Positions 1 to 4,874 of a stretch of DNA of 29,849 bases are shown here, piece by piece (within the stretch, counting starts at the first letter, position 1; every line of letters begins with the position of its first letter). Origin of the DNA: a virus. The translations under genes were made by a program, and so were the position numbers. The notes under the pieces are model-generated. The model did not search any database and was not told the origin of the DNA. It saw only the letters and a program-made list of their open reading frames with translations. The stretch is taken from positions 1-29,849 of the IMG/VR virus record IMGVR_UViG_3300044970_002554, one strand, 5' to 3'.

Positions 1-1
1 T

Positions 2-205
2 GATTTATCCGAAAAAGAATTTATTGAACAAATGTTGATGGTTGGGCGCGGAGTACAAATACCTATGATTGATAAGAGAGTAGGTAAAACAGAAATTTAC
101 AAGCCAAAACGTAGATTAGAATTTCGTTTAAATTGTGATGGTATGAAGAATAAATTTTTATATTCACATAGTTATAAACAAAGTAATTCTCTTTTTGAAA
201 TATAA
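2..205 (+). CDS. Hypothetical protein, 5'-truncated by the window edge
   Basis: An open frame runs from the left edge to a TAA at 203-205, giving 67 visible residues of the C-terminus. The segment is basic and polar, with runs such as KRRLEFRLNCDGMKNKF, and has no membrane segment. I recognise no family. The amino acid composition looks like a real coding end rather than random sequence, and the frame stops shortly before a tRNA gene on the same strand. The start lies outside the window, so length and function cannot be judged. Confidence 0.6.
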   Translation, partial: DLSEKEFIEQMLMVGRGVQIPMIDKRVGKTEIYKPKRRLEFRLNCDGMKNKFLYSHSYKQSNSLFEI

Positions 206-225
206 AATCGCCATGACACTCGGCG

Positions 226-231
226 TATAAT
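226..231 (+). promoter_or_regulatory. Possible -10 element upstream of tRNA-Phe
   Basis: A perfect TATAAT lies 21 bases upstream of tRNA-Phe, where a start point near 238 would be expected. No good -35 hexamer is found 16-18 bases upstream. A short inverted repeat, GACAC (215-219) and GTGTC (244-248), flanks the box. Either a phage-modified polymerase uses it or the match is chance. Confidence 0.35.
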
Positions 232-252
232 GTGATAAGTAGTGTGTCATAT

Positions 253-328
253 GCCAACTTAGCTGATGTGGTCATAGCGGCGGTCTGAAGAACCGTGGAA
301 AGAGGTTCGATTCCTCTAGTTGGCACCA
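253..328 (+). tRNA. tRNA-Phe(GAA)
   Basis: A complete 76-base cloverleaf can be folded by eye. The acceptor GCCAACT pairs with AGTTGGC, followed by discriminator A and an encoded CCA. The D-stem is GCT/AGC. The anticodon stem GCGGT/ACCGT carries loop CTGAAGA, giving anticodon GAA. The T-stem is AGAGG/CCTCT with loop TTCGATT. Position 37 is G. The gene ends 12 bases before the next start codon. Confidence 0.95.
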
Positions 329-340
329 ATATATATTTGT

Positions 341-730
341 ATGAAAAAAATATTTGTTAATGGAACATTCGACATTTTACATGTTGGTCATATTGGACTA
401 TTAAACTATGCCAAAAGTCTCGGTGACATTTTGGTTGTTGGTATTGATAGTGATAGTAGAGTCAAACAATTAAAAGGTGAATCTAGACCAATCAATAATG
501 AAAATGAAAGACTCCTACTGTTAAGTAATTTAAAATCGGTAAATGAGGTATACATTTTCAAAAATGACCAAGAATTGATTGATTTAATTTGTGGATGTGA
601 TATAATGGTCAAAGGTTCGGATTACGAAAGTAAGCCTATAATTGGCAGTGATCTTATTCCTGTTATTTTTTATGAGTATCGAAATGAGTGGTCAACAACC
701 AAAAAAATTCAACATATTATTAATCGGTGA
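341..730 (+). CDS. HldE C-terminal-like (RfaE2-type) nucleotidyltransferase
   Basis: This 129-residue protein matches the nucleotidyltransferase half of HldE, which activates heptose-1-phosphate to ADP-heptose. The signature GTFDILHVGH is at residues 8-17, the substrate/nucleotide motif KGSDY at about 91-95, and an STTK motif at 118-121, close to the HldE pattern KGGDY...STTK. The start was placed at ATG 341 because an upstream in-frame start would lie inside tRNA-Phe. There is no clear Shine-Dalgarno sequence. It overlaps the sugar-kinase gene that follows, so HldE appears here as two separate polypeptides in the order transferase then kinase, the reverse of the fused bacterial enzyme. The exact sugar is inferred from this homology and from the HldD-like gene downstream. 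Confidence 0.82.
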   Translation: MKKIFVNGTFDILHVGHIGLLNYAKSLGDILVVGIDSDSRVKQLKGESRPINNENERLLLLSNLKSVNEVYIFKNDQELIDLICGCDIMVKGSDYESKPIIGSDLIPVIFYEYRNEWSTTKKIQHIINR

Positions 731-1439
731 TGATTGTTTAGATGTATATCAATATGGGTTAGTGGATCGTTTGAGTCCAGAAGCACCTGTGCCAATTTTC
801 AAAATACTGGAAGAAAAATGTCTTCCCGGTATGGCAGGCAACGTTTATCGCAATCTGATTAATCTCGGATGCAATGTGCAATATTTGCACAATCTTACCT
901 CAAAGAAAATTCGCATCATTGATAAGAAAAGTGGTCAACACCTATTGAGAATCGATGATGATATGGTGTCTGAACCTATCACATTTGAAACTGCAATTCC
1001 ACCATCTTATGATGCAATCGTAATCAGTGACTACAACAAAGGTACCGTTTCATATGAATTGATTGAAGAAATGATCGACACAGGAATTCCTGTTTTCGTT
1101 GATACAAAAAAAACTGATTTGTCACGTTTCAATGGTGCTATTGTTAAAATAAATTCTATTGAATATGCTAATGCAAAAAGTTTACCAATAAATTTAATTG
1201 TCACTATGGGTGCCAATGGTGTCACGTGGGACGGTAGAAAATATGATGTACCACTTATTGATGTTGTTGACGTTTGTGGTGCCGGTGATACTTTTCTCGC
1301 ATCTTTCGTTTACGATTACCTCCAAACAAATAATATAGATAACAGTATCAAATTTGCAATTAAGTCTGCATCGATTACTGTACAACATACGGGAGTCTAT
1401 GCTCCTACACTTGGAGAAATAAATGCGTTTGCAAGGTAA
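684..1439 (+). CDS. PfkB-family sugar kinase, HldE N-terminal-like
   Basis: A 251-residue carbohydrate kinase related to the D-glycero-beta-D-manno-heptose-7-phosphate kinase domain of HldE. Visible family features are GDDCLDVYQYG at about 15-25, SPEAPVP at 31-37, the PfkB-type glycine and asparagine motif near PGMAGNV at 48-54, and the C-terminal anion hole/catalytic motif DVCGAGDTF at about 196-204 with the catalytic Asp near 202. It is shorter than the roughly 315-residue HldE kinase domain, so some central segments are missing. The start chosen, ATG 684, gives the family-like N-terminus; ATG 672 is an alternative. It overlaps the upstream gene by about 47 bases, which suggests translational coupling. 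Confidence 0.82.
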   Translation: MSGQQPKKFNILLIGDDCLDVYQYGLVDRLSPEAPVPIFKILEEKCLPGMAGNVYRNLINLGCNVQYLHNLTSKKIRIIDKKSGQHLLRIDDDMVSEPITFETAIPPSYDAIVISDYNKGTVSYELIEEMIDTGIPVFVDTKKTDLSRFNGAIVKINSIEYANAKSLPINLIVTMGANGVTWDGRKYDVPLIDVVDVCGAGDTFLASFVYDYLQTNNIDNSIKFAIKSASITVQHTGVYAPTLGEINAFAR

Positions 1440-1779
1440 AGTCGAAAAAGGTTGGGGCTCAGAAGAAATTTGGGCATCAAATGATAAGTATTGTGGTAAG
1501 TTACTTCACTTTAATGAAGGTGCAAAATTCAGTATGCACTTCCATGCTCAAAAAGATGAAACTTGGTATGTGCTAAGTGGAGAATTTGAAGTAAATTATA
1601 TTATGACACAAGATGCCAGCATTAGGAAAACTGTATTACGATCTGGTAATGTATGGAGAAATGAACCTCTCGAACCACATCAATTAATTTGTATTAAAGG
1701 TGGCACTATCATTGAGGTTAGTACGCCAGATAGTGTTGAAGATAATTATCGTGTATTACCCGGTGATTCACAAAAATGA
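1423..1779 (+). CDS. Small single-domain cupin, sugar isomerase/epimerase-like
   Basis: This 118-residue protein is a single beta-barrel cupin. The first cupin motif is HFHAQKDETWYVLSG, with putative metal ligands His39, His41 and Glu46. A second-motif histidine is probably His86 in EPHQL. It resembles the cupin domain of type II mannose-6-phosphate isomerase/GDP-mannose pyrophosphorylase and other sugar-phosphate cupins. It overlaps the kinase gene by 17 bases and the epimerase gene by 4, so it sits in the middle of the heptose cassette. Its place there suggests it acts on a sugar phosphate or nucleotide sugar, perhaps supplying an isomerase step otherwise missing from the cassette. That role is inference. 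Confidence 0.7.
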   Translation: MRLQGKVEKGWGSEEIWASNDKYCGKLLHFNEGAKFSMHFHAQKDETWYVLSGEFEVNYIMTQDASIRKTVLRSGNVWRNEPLEPHQLICIKGGTIIEVSTPDSVEDNYRVLPGDSQK

Positions 1780-2543
1780 AAATACTTGTAACTGGCCATC
1801 GTGGCTTTATTGGTTCGAATCTTTATTCTAAACTGAAAATATTGGGTTTTCAGGTTGATGGATTTGAATGGGGTGAAAAATTTCCAGGATTCAATTATGA
1901 TGTAGTAATGCACATTGGTGCGATTTCCTCCACCGAAGAACGTAATGTGGAAAAAATCATGCGACAGAATTATGATTTTTCAACATGGTTATTGGAAGCC
2001 TGCAACACATACGATATAGATTTTCAGTATTCGTCTTCCGCATCTGTGTATGGACTCAATAATGAATTCAATGAAGAATCTCCTGTTGATCCAAGAACTC
2101 CATATGCATGGTCGAAGTATATGTTTGAAAGATATACACAAAGTAAAGTATGGAACATTAAAGTACAAGGATTTAGGTACTTCAATGTGTATGGAAAAGG
2201 TGAAGATCATAAAGGTGAACAGGCTAGTCCCTATCATAAATTTTCACAACAAATAAAACAATATAATACAATAAATTTATTTGAGGGTTCGGAAAATTAT
2301 CTAAGAGATTTTGTTCCCGTTGAACAAGTTGTTGATACCCACATAAAATTCCTAGATGTATCGGAATCAGGCATATGGAATGTGGGTACTGGAAAACCTA
2401 AAAGTTTTCTTGCCGTGGCTGATGAATTGGCACATACTACAACTCAGTTCAAATACTTTCCGATGCCTAAACATATGTTGTCGAGTTACCAAAAATACAC
2501 TTGTGCTAATATGGAAAAGATGGAACGGACAATTAAAAAATGA
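1776..2543 (+). CDS. ADP-glycero-manno-heptose 6-epimerase-like (HldD) short-chain dehydrogenase
   Basis: A 255-residue NAD(P)-binding epimerase that strongly resembles HldD, the enzyme that epimerises C6 of ADP-heptose. The nucleotide motif GHRGFIGS is at 7-14, YSSSASVYG at about 85-93, and the catalytic YxxxK as YAWSK at 110-114. HldD-specific segments include HIGAISS, LFEGSENYLRDFV and IWNVGTGKPKSF. HldD is usually about 310 residues. Here the protein stops shortly after the segment matching its ...RYQxFTxAD... region, losing the final part. The stop lies 7 bases before tRNA-Leu, so truncation by past insertion or recombination next to the tRNA is plausible. ATGA overlap with the cupin indicates one operon. 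Confidence 0.85.
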   Translation: MKILVTGHRGFIGSNLYSKLKILGFQVDGFEWGEKFPGFNYDVVMHIGAISSTEERNVEKIMRQNYDFSTWLLEACNTYDIDFQYSSSASVYGLNNEFNEESPVDPRTPYAWSKYMFERYTQSKVWNIKVQGFRYFNVYGKGEDHKGEQASPYHKFSQQIKQYNTINLFEGSENYLRDFVPVEQVVDTHIKFLDVSESGIWNVGTGKPKSFLAVADELAHTTTQFKYFPMPKHMLSSYQKYTCANMEKMERTIKK

Positions 2544-2550
2544 TATAAAT

Positions 2551-2627
2551 GCCTCGGTGACGGAATTGGTATACGTGCCAGTCTCAAACACTGGATTTTG
2601 GGGGCTCGACTCCCCCCTGAGGCACCA
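2551..2627 (+). tRNA. tRNA-Leu(CAA) with short variable loop
   Basis: The acceptor GCCTCGG pairs with CTGAGGC (one G-U), followed by A and an encoded CCA. The D-stem is ACG/CGT around a loop containing TTGGT. The anticodon stem CCAGT/ACTGG has loop CTCAAAC, giving CAA. The T-stem GGGGG/CCCCC has loop CTCGACT. The variable region is only ATTTT, so the long extra arm normal for bacterial tRNA-Leu is absent, and position 54 is C instead of T. Confidence 0.85.
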
Positions 2628-2631
2628 TGTT

Positions 2632-2656
2632 GTTTTTAGGCAACAATGCAAAAAAA
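2632..2656 (+). repeat. Copy 1 of a GTTTTTAGG...GCAAAA repeat
   Basis: GTTTTTAGG followed 7 bases later by GCAAAA. The 13-base string TGTTGTTTTTAGG at 2628-2640 recurs exactly at 3002-3014. It lies directly after tRNA-Leu(CAA), and TGTTG can pair with CAACA at 2641-2645 to make a small hairpin. It is one of four related copies in the island. Confidence 0.5.
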
Positions 2657-2659
2657 GCC

Positions 2660-2688
2660 TTGCCAAGTTACACTTAACGTGATATAAT
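2660..2688 (+). promoter_or_regulatory. Strong sigma70-type promoter for the non-coding RNA cluster
   Basis: A -35 box TTGCCA (2660-2665) is separated by exactly 17 bases from a perfect -10 box TATAAT (2683-2688). Transcription should begin near 2695. No protein start follows for more than 400 bases, so the promoter most likely drives a structured RNA transcript that could run on into the Ro60-like gene. Confidence 0.75.
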
Positions 2689-2694
2689 CTTTAT

Positions 2695-2885
2695 ATGGAG
2701 ATTATATAAGTTTTTAGGATAGGTACAGCATCCCACTAATACTGGATCGTTTAGTCACTGTGGTAGAAAACTGGAGCACGGAGTCTTGACCGAGTGCGTT
2801 GAAGGTTTGACACTGAAACATACTAAGCAAGGAGAGTTTCGATTTTCTCTCTGTAATCAAAAAGTAGAAAACTATCCTGTTATTT
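2695..2885 (+). ncRNA. Structured non-coding RNA, domain 1 of the Y-RNA-like cluster
   Basis: This stretch begins at the predicted start point. AGGATAG (2716-2722) pairs perfectly with CTATCCT (2872-2878), closing a domain of about 160 bases. Inside it a 6-bp hairpin (2831-2836 with 2847-2852) presents a TTCGATT loop like a tRNA T-arm. A GTTT/AAAC hairpin lies near 2808-2822, and a 10-base direct repeat GTAGAAAACT occurs at 2763-2772 and 2864-2873. No credible protein is encoded. The next-door Ro60-like gene suggests a Y-RNA-like role, which is inference; the RNA could also simply be a leader. Confidence 0.5.
2710..2733 (+). repeat. Copy 2 of the GTTTTTAGG...GCA repeat
   Basis: GTTTTTAGGATAGG-TACAGCATCC aligns with the other copies in the island (2632, 2892, 3006). 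It lies at the 5' end of the predicted transcript, and its AGGATAG forms the closing stem of domain 1. GGAT and ATCC inside the copy can also form a local hairpin. Confidence 0.5.
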
Positions 2886-2891
2886 TTGAAA

Positions 2892-2915
2892 GTTTTAGAG
2901 TAGGTTCAGCAAAAC
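2892..2915 (+). repeat. Copy 3 of the GTTTTAG...GCAAAAC repeat
   Basis: GTTTTAGAGTAGG-TTCAGCAAAAC aligns with the copies at 2710 and 3006. Its ends GTTTT and AAAAC can form a local hairpin. It lies just before the T-arm of tRNA-like module A. Confidence 0.5.
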
Positions 2916-3005
2916 AAAAACTAGCTGGTTCGATTCCAGCATTATCCACCAAAACTCGAAAGAGACTCGGATGATGTGCCACGGTGGCAATCAAACTACT
3001 CTGTT

Positions 3006-3030
3006 GTTTTTAGGTTAAGTTCCGCAAAAC
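3006..3030 (+). repeat. Copy 4 of the GTTTTTAGG...GCAAAAC repeat
   Basis: GTTTTTAGGTTAAG-TTCCGCAAAAC aligns with the copies at 2710 and 2892 and separates tRNA-like modules A and B. TTGTTTT and AAAACAA (3004-3010 and 3026-3032) can close it as a 7-bp hairpin. A diverged version, GGTCCGCAAAAAG, follows module B at 3106-3118. Confidence 0.5.
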
Positions 3031-3035
3031 AATTT

Positions 3036-3135
3036 ATGCAACGAAAAACCGAAAGACCGGTTCGATTCCGGCTCCCTTAGGGGTCTAGTGTAATGGTAGC
3101 ACAATGGTCCGCAAAAAGTTTAACCTGTTGATTGA
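3036..3135 (+). ncRNA. Permuted tRNA-like RNA module B in the leader of the Ro60-like gene
   Basis: A T-arm-like hairpin (CCGG, loop TTCGATT, CCGG; 3057-3071) is followed at once by TCCC/GGGG as a short closed acceptor-like hairpin (3073-3083). Then come TA, in the place of U8-A9, and a D-arm with stem GTG/CAC and a canonical loop TAATGGTAG (3088-3102). This is again T-arm, acceptor, D-arm, the reverse of a normal tRNA gene. AAAC (3046-3049) with GTTT (3118-3121), and CAAC (3039-3042) with GTTG (3127-3130), could close the module. It ends just before the Shine-Dalgarno sequence of the downstream gene, so it may also control translation. Confidence 0.55.
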
Positions 3136-3148
3136 AAAGGAGTTCATT

Positions 3149-4588
3149 ATGTCAACATTTGTCGAAGCTGTTAAGAACCAAGAAGCCCGTACCACAAACG
3201 GTATGAAGGCTCGCAAGTCAACCGCCAATGCGGTGGTTGATTTGTTTTACAATGCGGGTGCATCCCGTGGAAAAGATATTAAGCCTGCATTTGCGGCCGC
3301 CTTGGCAGAGAACCGTGAATTGGCTCTACGAGTTGCCGCATGGCTACGTGACGCACGTGGCGGTGCTGGTGAACGCCAGTTGTTCCGTGATATCCTAGTG
3401 TATCTGGAAAACACTGATACAGAAGCCGCTAAGGCTCTGTTGGCTAAAGTGCCAGAATTGGGTCGTTGGGATGATTTGTTTGTCTTCAAGACCAAAGCAC
3501 TGAAAGAAGCCGCATACACTATTCTTGGTAACGCACTCCGTGAAAAGAATGGTTTGGCGGCTAAGTGGACACCTCGCCAAGGTCCACTTGCGGCAGAAAT
3601 CCGTACATTCTTCGGAATGTCACCAAAGTTCTACCGTAAGTCTTTGGTTGAAATGACCAAAGTTGTTGAAACAAACATGTGTGCAAAGGACTGGGATTCC
3701 ATTAACTTCTCACATGTTCCTTCCGTAGCGGCTTCCCGTTACAAGAAGGCTTTCAACCGTAACACACCAGAATATGGTAAGTATGTTGCTGAGTTGATGA
3801 AGGATCCAAAAGATCGCACCGTTGAAGTAAAAGTCAACGCTGGCGCTGTGTATCCATATGATGTGTTGAAGGGTCGTATCAACTTCTACGGAGTGAAGTT
3901 TGACAAGACTGAATTGGACTTGATCCAAAAGCAATGGGAAGCACTACCAAACTACGTTGGCGATGGAAACATCCTACCTCTGGTAGACGTTTCTGGTTCT
4001 ATGTCATGCCCAGCTGGTGGACACGGTTCAAACAGCAAGTTGTCATGTATGGAAGTTGCAGTCTCTTTGGGATTGTATCTTGCAGACAAGAATACTGGTA
4101 AGTTCAAGGATACATTCTTGACCTTCTCAACTAACCCAGAGTTGTTGCACCTGAAAGGTAACATCAACCAAAAGATTGATCGAATGGTCAAGTCTAACTG
4201 GGCTATGAGCACTGACTTGAGCAAGGCATTTGCAAAAATCCTTGCTACCGCAGTAGGTGCCGGTGTTCCACAGAATGAAATGCCAGAAATGGTATTGATT
4301 CTGTCAGATATGCAGTTCAATCAATGTGTGAACCACGATGATTCTGCTATCCAAATGATCGCACGAAAGTACGAAGCCGCAGGATACACCTTGCCAAAGG
4401 TTGTGTTCTGGAACTTGAATGCTTCATATGGCAACTCGCCAGTGAAGTTTGACAAGTCTGGTACAGCACTGGTGTCTGGTTTCTCTCCAGCCGTGGTTAA
4501 GCCACTCCTTGCTGGTGACCTAGATACTTTTACACCAGAAACTGTGATGCTTAAAACCATCATGGATGACCGTTACAAAGTGCTGTAA
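3149..4588 (+). CDS. Ro60-like HEAT-repeat and vWA-domain protein (TROVE/DUF2828 type)
   Basis: A 479-residue protein. The N-terminal half is an alpha-helical repeat region with an ARG-rich LRDARGGAGERQLFRD segment near 65-85. The C-terminal half is a von Willebrand A domain with a MIDAS DxSxS motif (VDVSGSMS; Asp280, Ser282, Ser284) and a later LSDMQF segment near 385-390. This is the Ro60 plan: a helical ring plus vWA. The detailed motifs, especially SDMQF, look closest to DUF2828-type proteins, so canonical TROVE membership is uncertain. Ro60 binds misfolded RNA and Y RNA. ATG 3149 was chosen over ATG 3104 because AAGGAG lies 6 bases upstream and 3104 falls in the tRNA-like RNA. It sits between tRNA genes and structured RNAs, which supports an RNA-binding role. 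Confidence 0.8.
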   Translation: MSTFVEAVKNQEARTTNGMKARKSTANAVVDLFYNAGASRGKDIKPAFAAALAENRELALRVAAWLRDARGGAGERQLFRDILVYLENTDTEAAKALLAKVPELGRWDDLFVFKTKALKEAAYTILGNALREKNGLAAKWTPRQGPLAAEIRTFFGMSPKFYRKSLVEMTKVVETNMCAKDWDSINFSHVPSVAASRYKKAFNRNTPEYGKYVAELMKDPKDRTVEVKVNAGAVYPYDVLKGRINFYGVKFDKTELDLIQKQWEALPNYVGDGNILPLVDVSGSMSCPAGGHGSNSKLSCMEVAVSLGLYLADKNTGKFKDTFLTFSTNPELLHLKGNINQKIDRMVKSNWAMSTDLSKAFAKILATAVGAGVPQNEMPEMVLILSDMQFNQCVNHDDSAIQMIARKYEAAGYTLPKVVFWNLNASYGNSPVKFDKSGTALVSGFSPAVVKPLLAGDLDTFTPETVMLKTIMDDRYKVL

Positions 4589-4593
4589 TGGCG

Positions 4594-4617
4594 TGGACAC
4601 CGAAAGGTGTCCATTTT
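4594..4617 (+). terminator. Rho-independent terminator after the Ro60-like gene
   Basis: TGGACACC, a GAAA tetraloop and GGTGTCCA form a perfect 8-bp hairpin, followed by TTTT, 5 bases after the stop codon. Its 3' arm is shared with the 5' strand of a longer hairpin (4608-4706), so the two folds exclude each other. Confidence 0.75.
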
Positions 4618-4707
4618 GAAATACATTTGCCCAACCATGGTGGATGGGTCCTAAAACCTGTTCTAGGCGGGGGGATATTTGCAAATAGTGTGTTTCAAAA
4701 TGGACAT
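4606..4707 (+). ncRNA. Long imperfect hairpin RNA, possible second Y-RNA-like element
   Basis: TGTCCATTTTGAAA (4608-4621) pairs perfectly over 14 bp with TTTCAAAATGGACA (4693-4706). The helix continues with TAC/GTG (4622-4624 with 4690-4692) and, after a 3-base bulge AGT on the 3' strand, ATTTGC/GCAAAT (4625-4630 with 4681-4686). That gives a bulged stem of about 23 bp closing a 50-base loop with further small hairpins such as CCTA/TAGG. A long bulged terminal stem is the hallmark of Ro60-binding Y RNAs. The element lies directly between the Ro60-like gene and tRNA-Leu(UAA). Expression as a stable RNA is not proven. Confidence 0.55.
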
Positions 4708-4795
4708 GCGGGTATGGTGGAATGGTAGACACAGCGGGCTTAAAACCCGCCGCAATTTAAAAAGCGTGAGGGTTCGAATCCCTCTTCCCGCACCA
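4708..4795 (+). tRNA. tRNA-Leu(UAA)
   Basis: An 88-base class II tRNA with encoded CCA. The acceptor GCGGGTA/TTCCCGC has one T-T mismatch at pair 6. The anticodon stem GCGGG/CCCGC with loop CTTAAAA gives UAA. The long variable arm CGC...GCG is present. The T-stem is GAGGG/CCCTC with loop TTCGAAT. Its 5' end begins one base after the long hairpin RNA, so processing by RNase P would free both RNAs. Confidence 0.93.
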
Positions 4796-4798
4796 AAT

Positions 4799-4873
4799 GC
4801 TCCGATAGCTTAATGGTAAAGCAGTGAACTCATAATTCATTGAGTCTAGGTTCAATTCCTAGTCGGAGCACCA
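4799..4873 (+). tRNA. tRNA with CAU anticodon (Met, or Ile2 if lysidinylated)
   Basis: A 75-base cloverleaf: acceptor GCTCCGA/TCGGAGC, discriminator A and encoded CCA, D-arm GCTT...AAGC, anticodon stem GTGAA/TTCAT with loop CTCATAA, and T-stem CTAGG/CCTAG with loop TTCAATT. The CAU anticodon fits elongator Met or tRNA-Ile2. The first base pair G-C argues against initiator Met. Identity cannot be settled by eye. It ends one base before the convergent cyclase gene. Confidence 0.92.
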
Positions 4874-4874
4874 A

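Larger units (their letters stand above)
2886..3035 (+). ncRNA. Permuted tRNA-like RNA module A (YrlA/Y-RNA-like)
   Basis: The parts of a tRNA appear in circularly permuted order. AAAACAA (2911-2917) takes the place of the 3' anticodon strand. It is followed by a T-arm (GCTGG, loop TTCGATT, CCAGC; 2924-2940) and an acceptor 3' strand ATTATCC with ACCA (2941-2951). A linker with a CTC-GAAA-GAG hairpin leads to an acceptor 5' strand GGATGAT (2969-2975, 7 bp with one G-U). A D-arm-like hairpin (2977-2989) and TTGTTTT (3004-3010), able to pair with 2911-2917, complete the module. Bacterial Y RNAs near Ro60 genes are known to carry tRNA-like modules. The assignment here is from manual folding. TTGTTTT could instead pair with 3026-3032. 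Confidence 0.55.

Noticed and set aside
63-329. Minus-strand open frame of 88 codons over tRNA-Phe
   Set aside because: It covers the tRNA and the opposite strand of a real coding end, and its protein has no recognisable features.
2470-2550. Frameshift as the cause of the short HldD C-terminus
   Set aside because: The missing C-terminal segment was not found in another frame, and the tRNA starts 7 bases after the stop, so a true truncation is simpler.
2356-2682. Plus-strand open frame of 108 codons
   Set aside because: It lies in another frame of the HldD-like gene and runs through tRNA-Leu(CAA).
2695-2951. tmRNA, normal or permuted, because of TTCGATT and CCACCA at 2929-2951
   Set aside because: No tag reading frame ending in an Ala-rich signal follows a resume codon, the conserved 5' tmRNA segment is missing, and the acceptor pairs far better with downstream GGATGAT than with upstream GGATAGG.
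2551-2951. Group I intron in a tRNA
   Set aside because: The P, Q, R and S core elements could not be found, and tRNA-Leu(CAA) is complete without splicing.
2786-2974. Plus-strand open frame of 62 codons in the RNA cluster
   Set aside because: No ribosome binding site; it spans T-arm-like hairpins and an ACCA, which explain the sequence better.
3104-3148. Longer N-terminus for the Ro60-like protein (MVRKKFNLL...)
   Set aside because: The extra codons coincide with the tRNA-like module and the Shine-Dalgarno AAGGAG, which serves ATG 3149.
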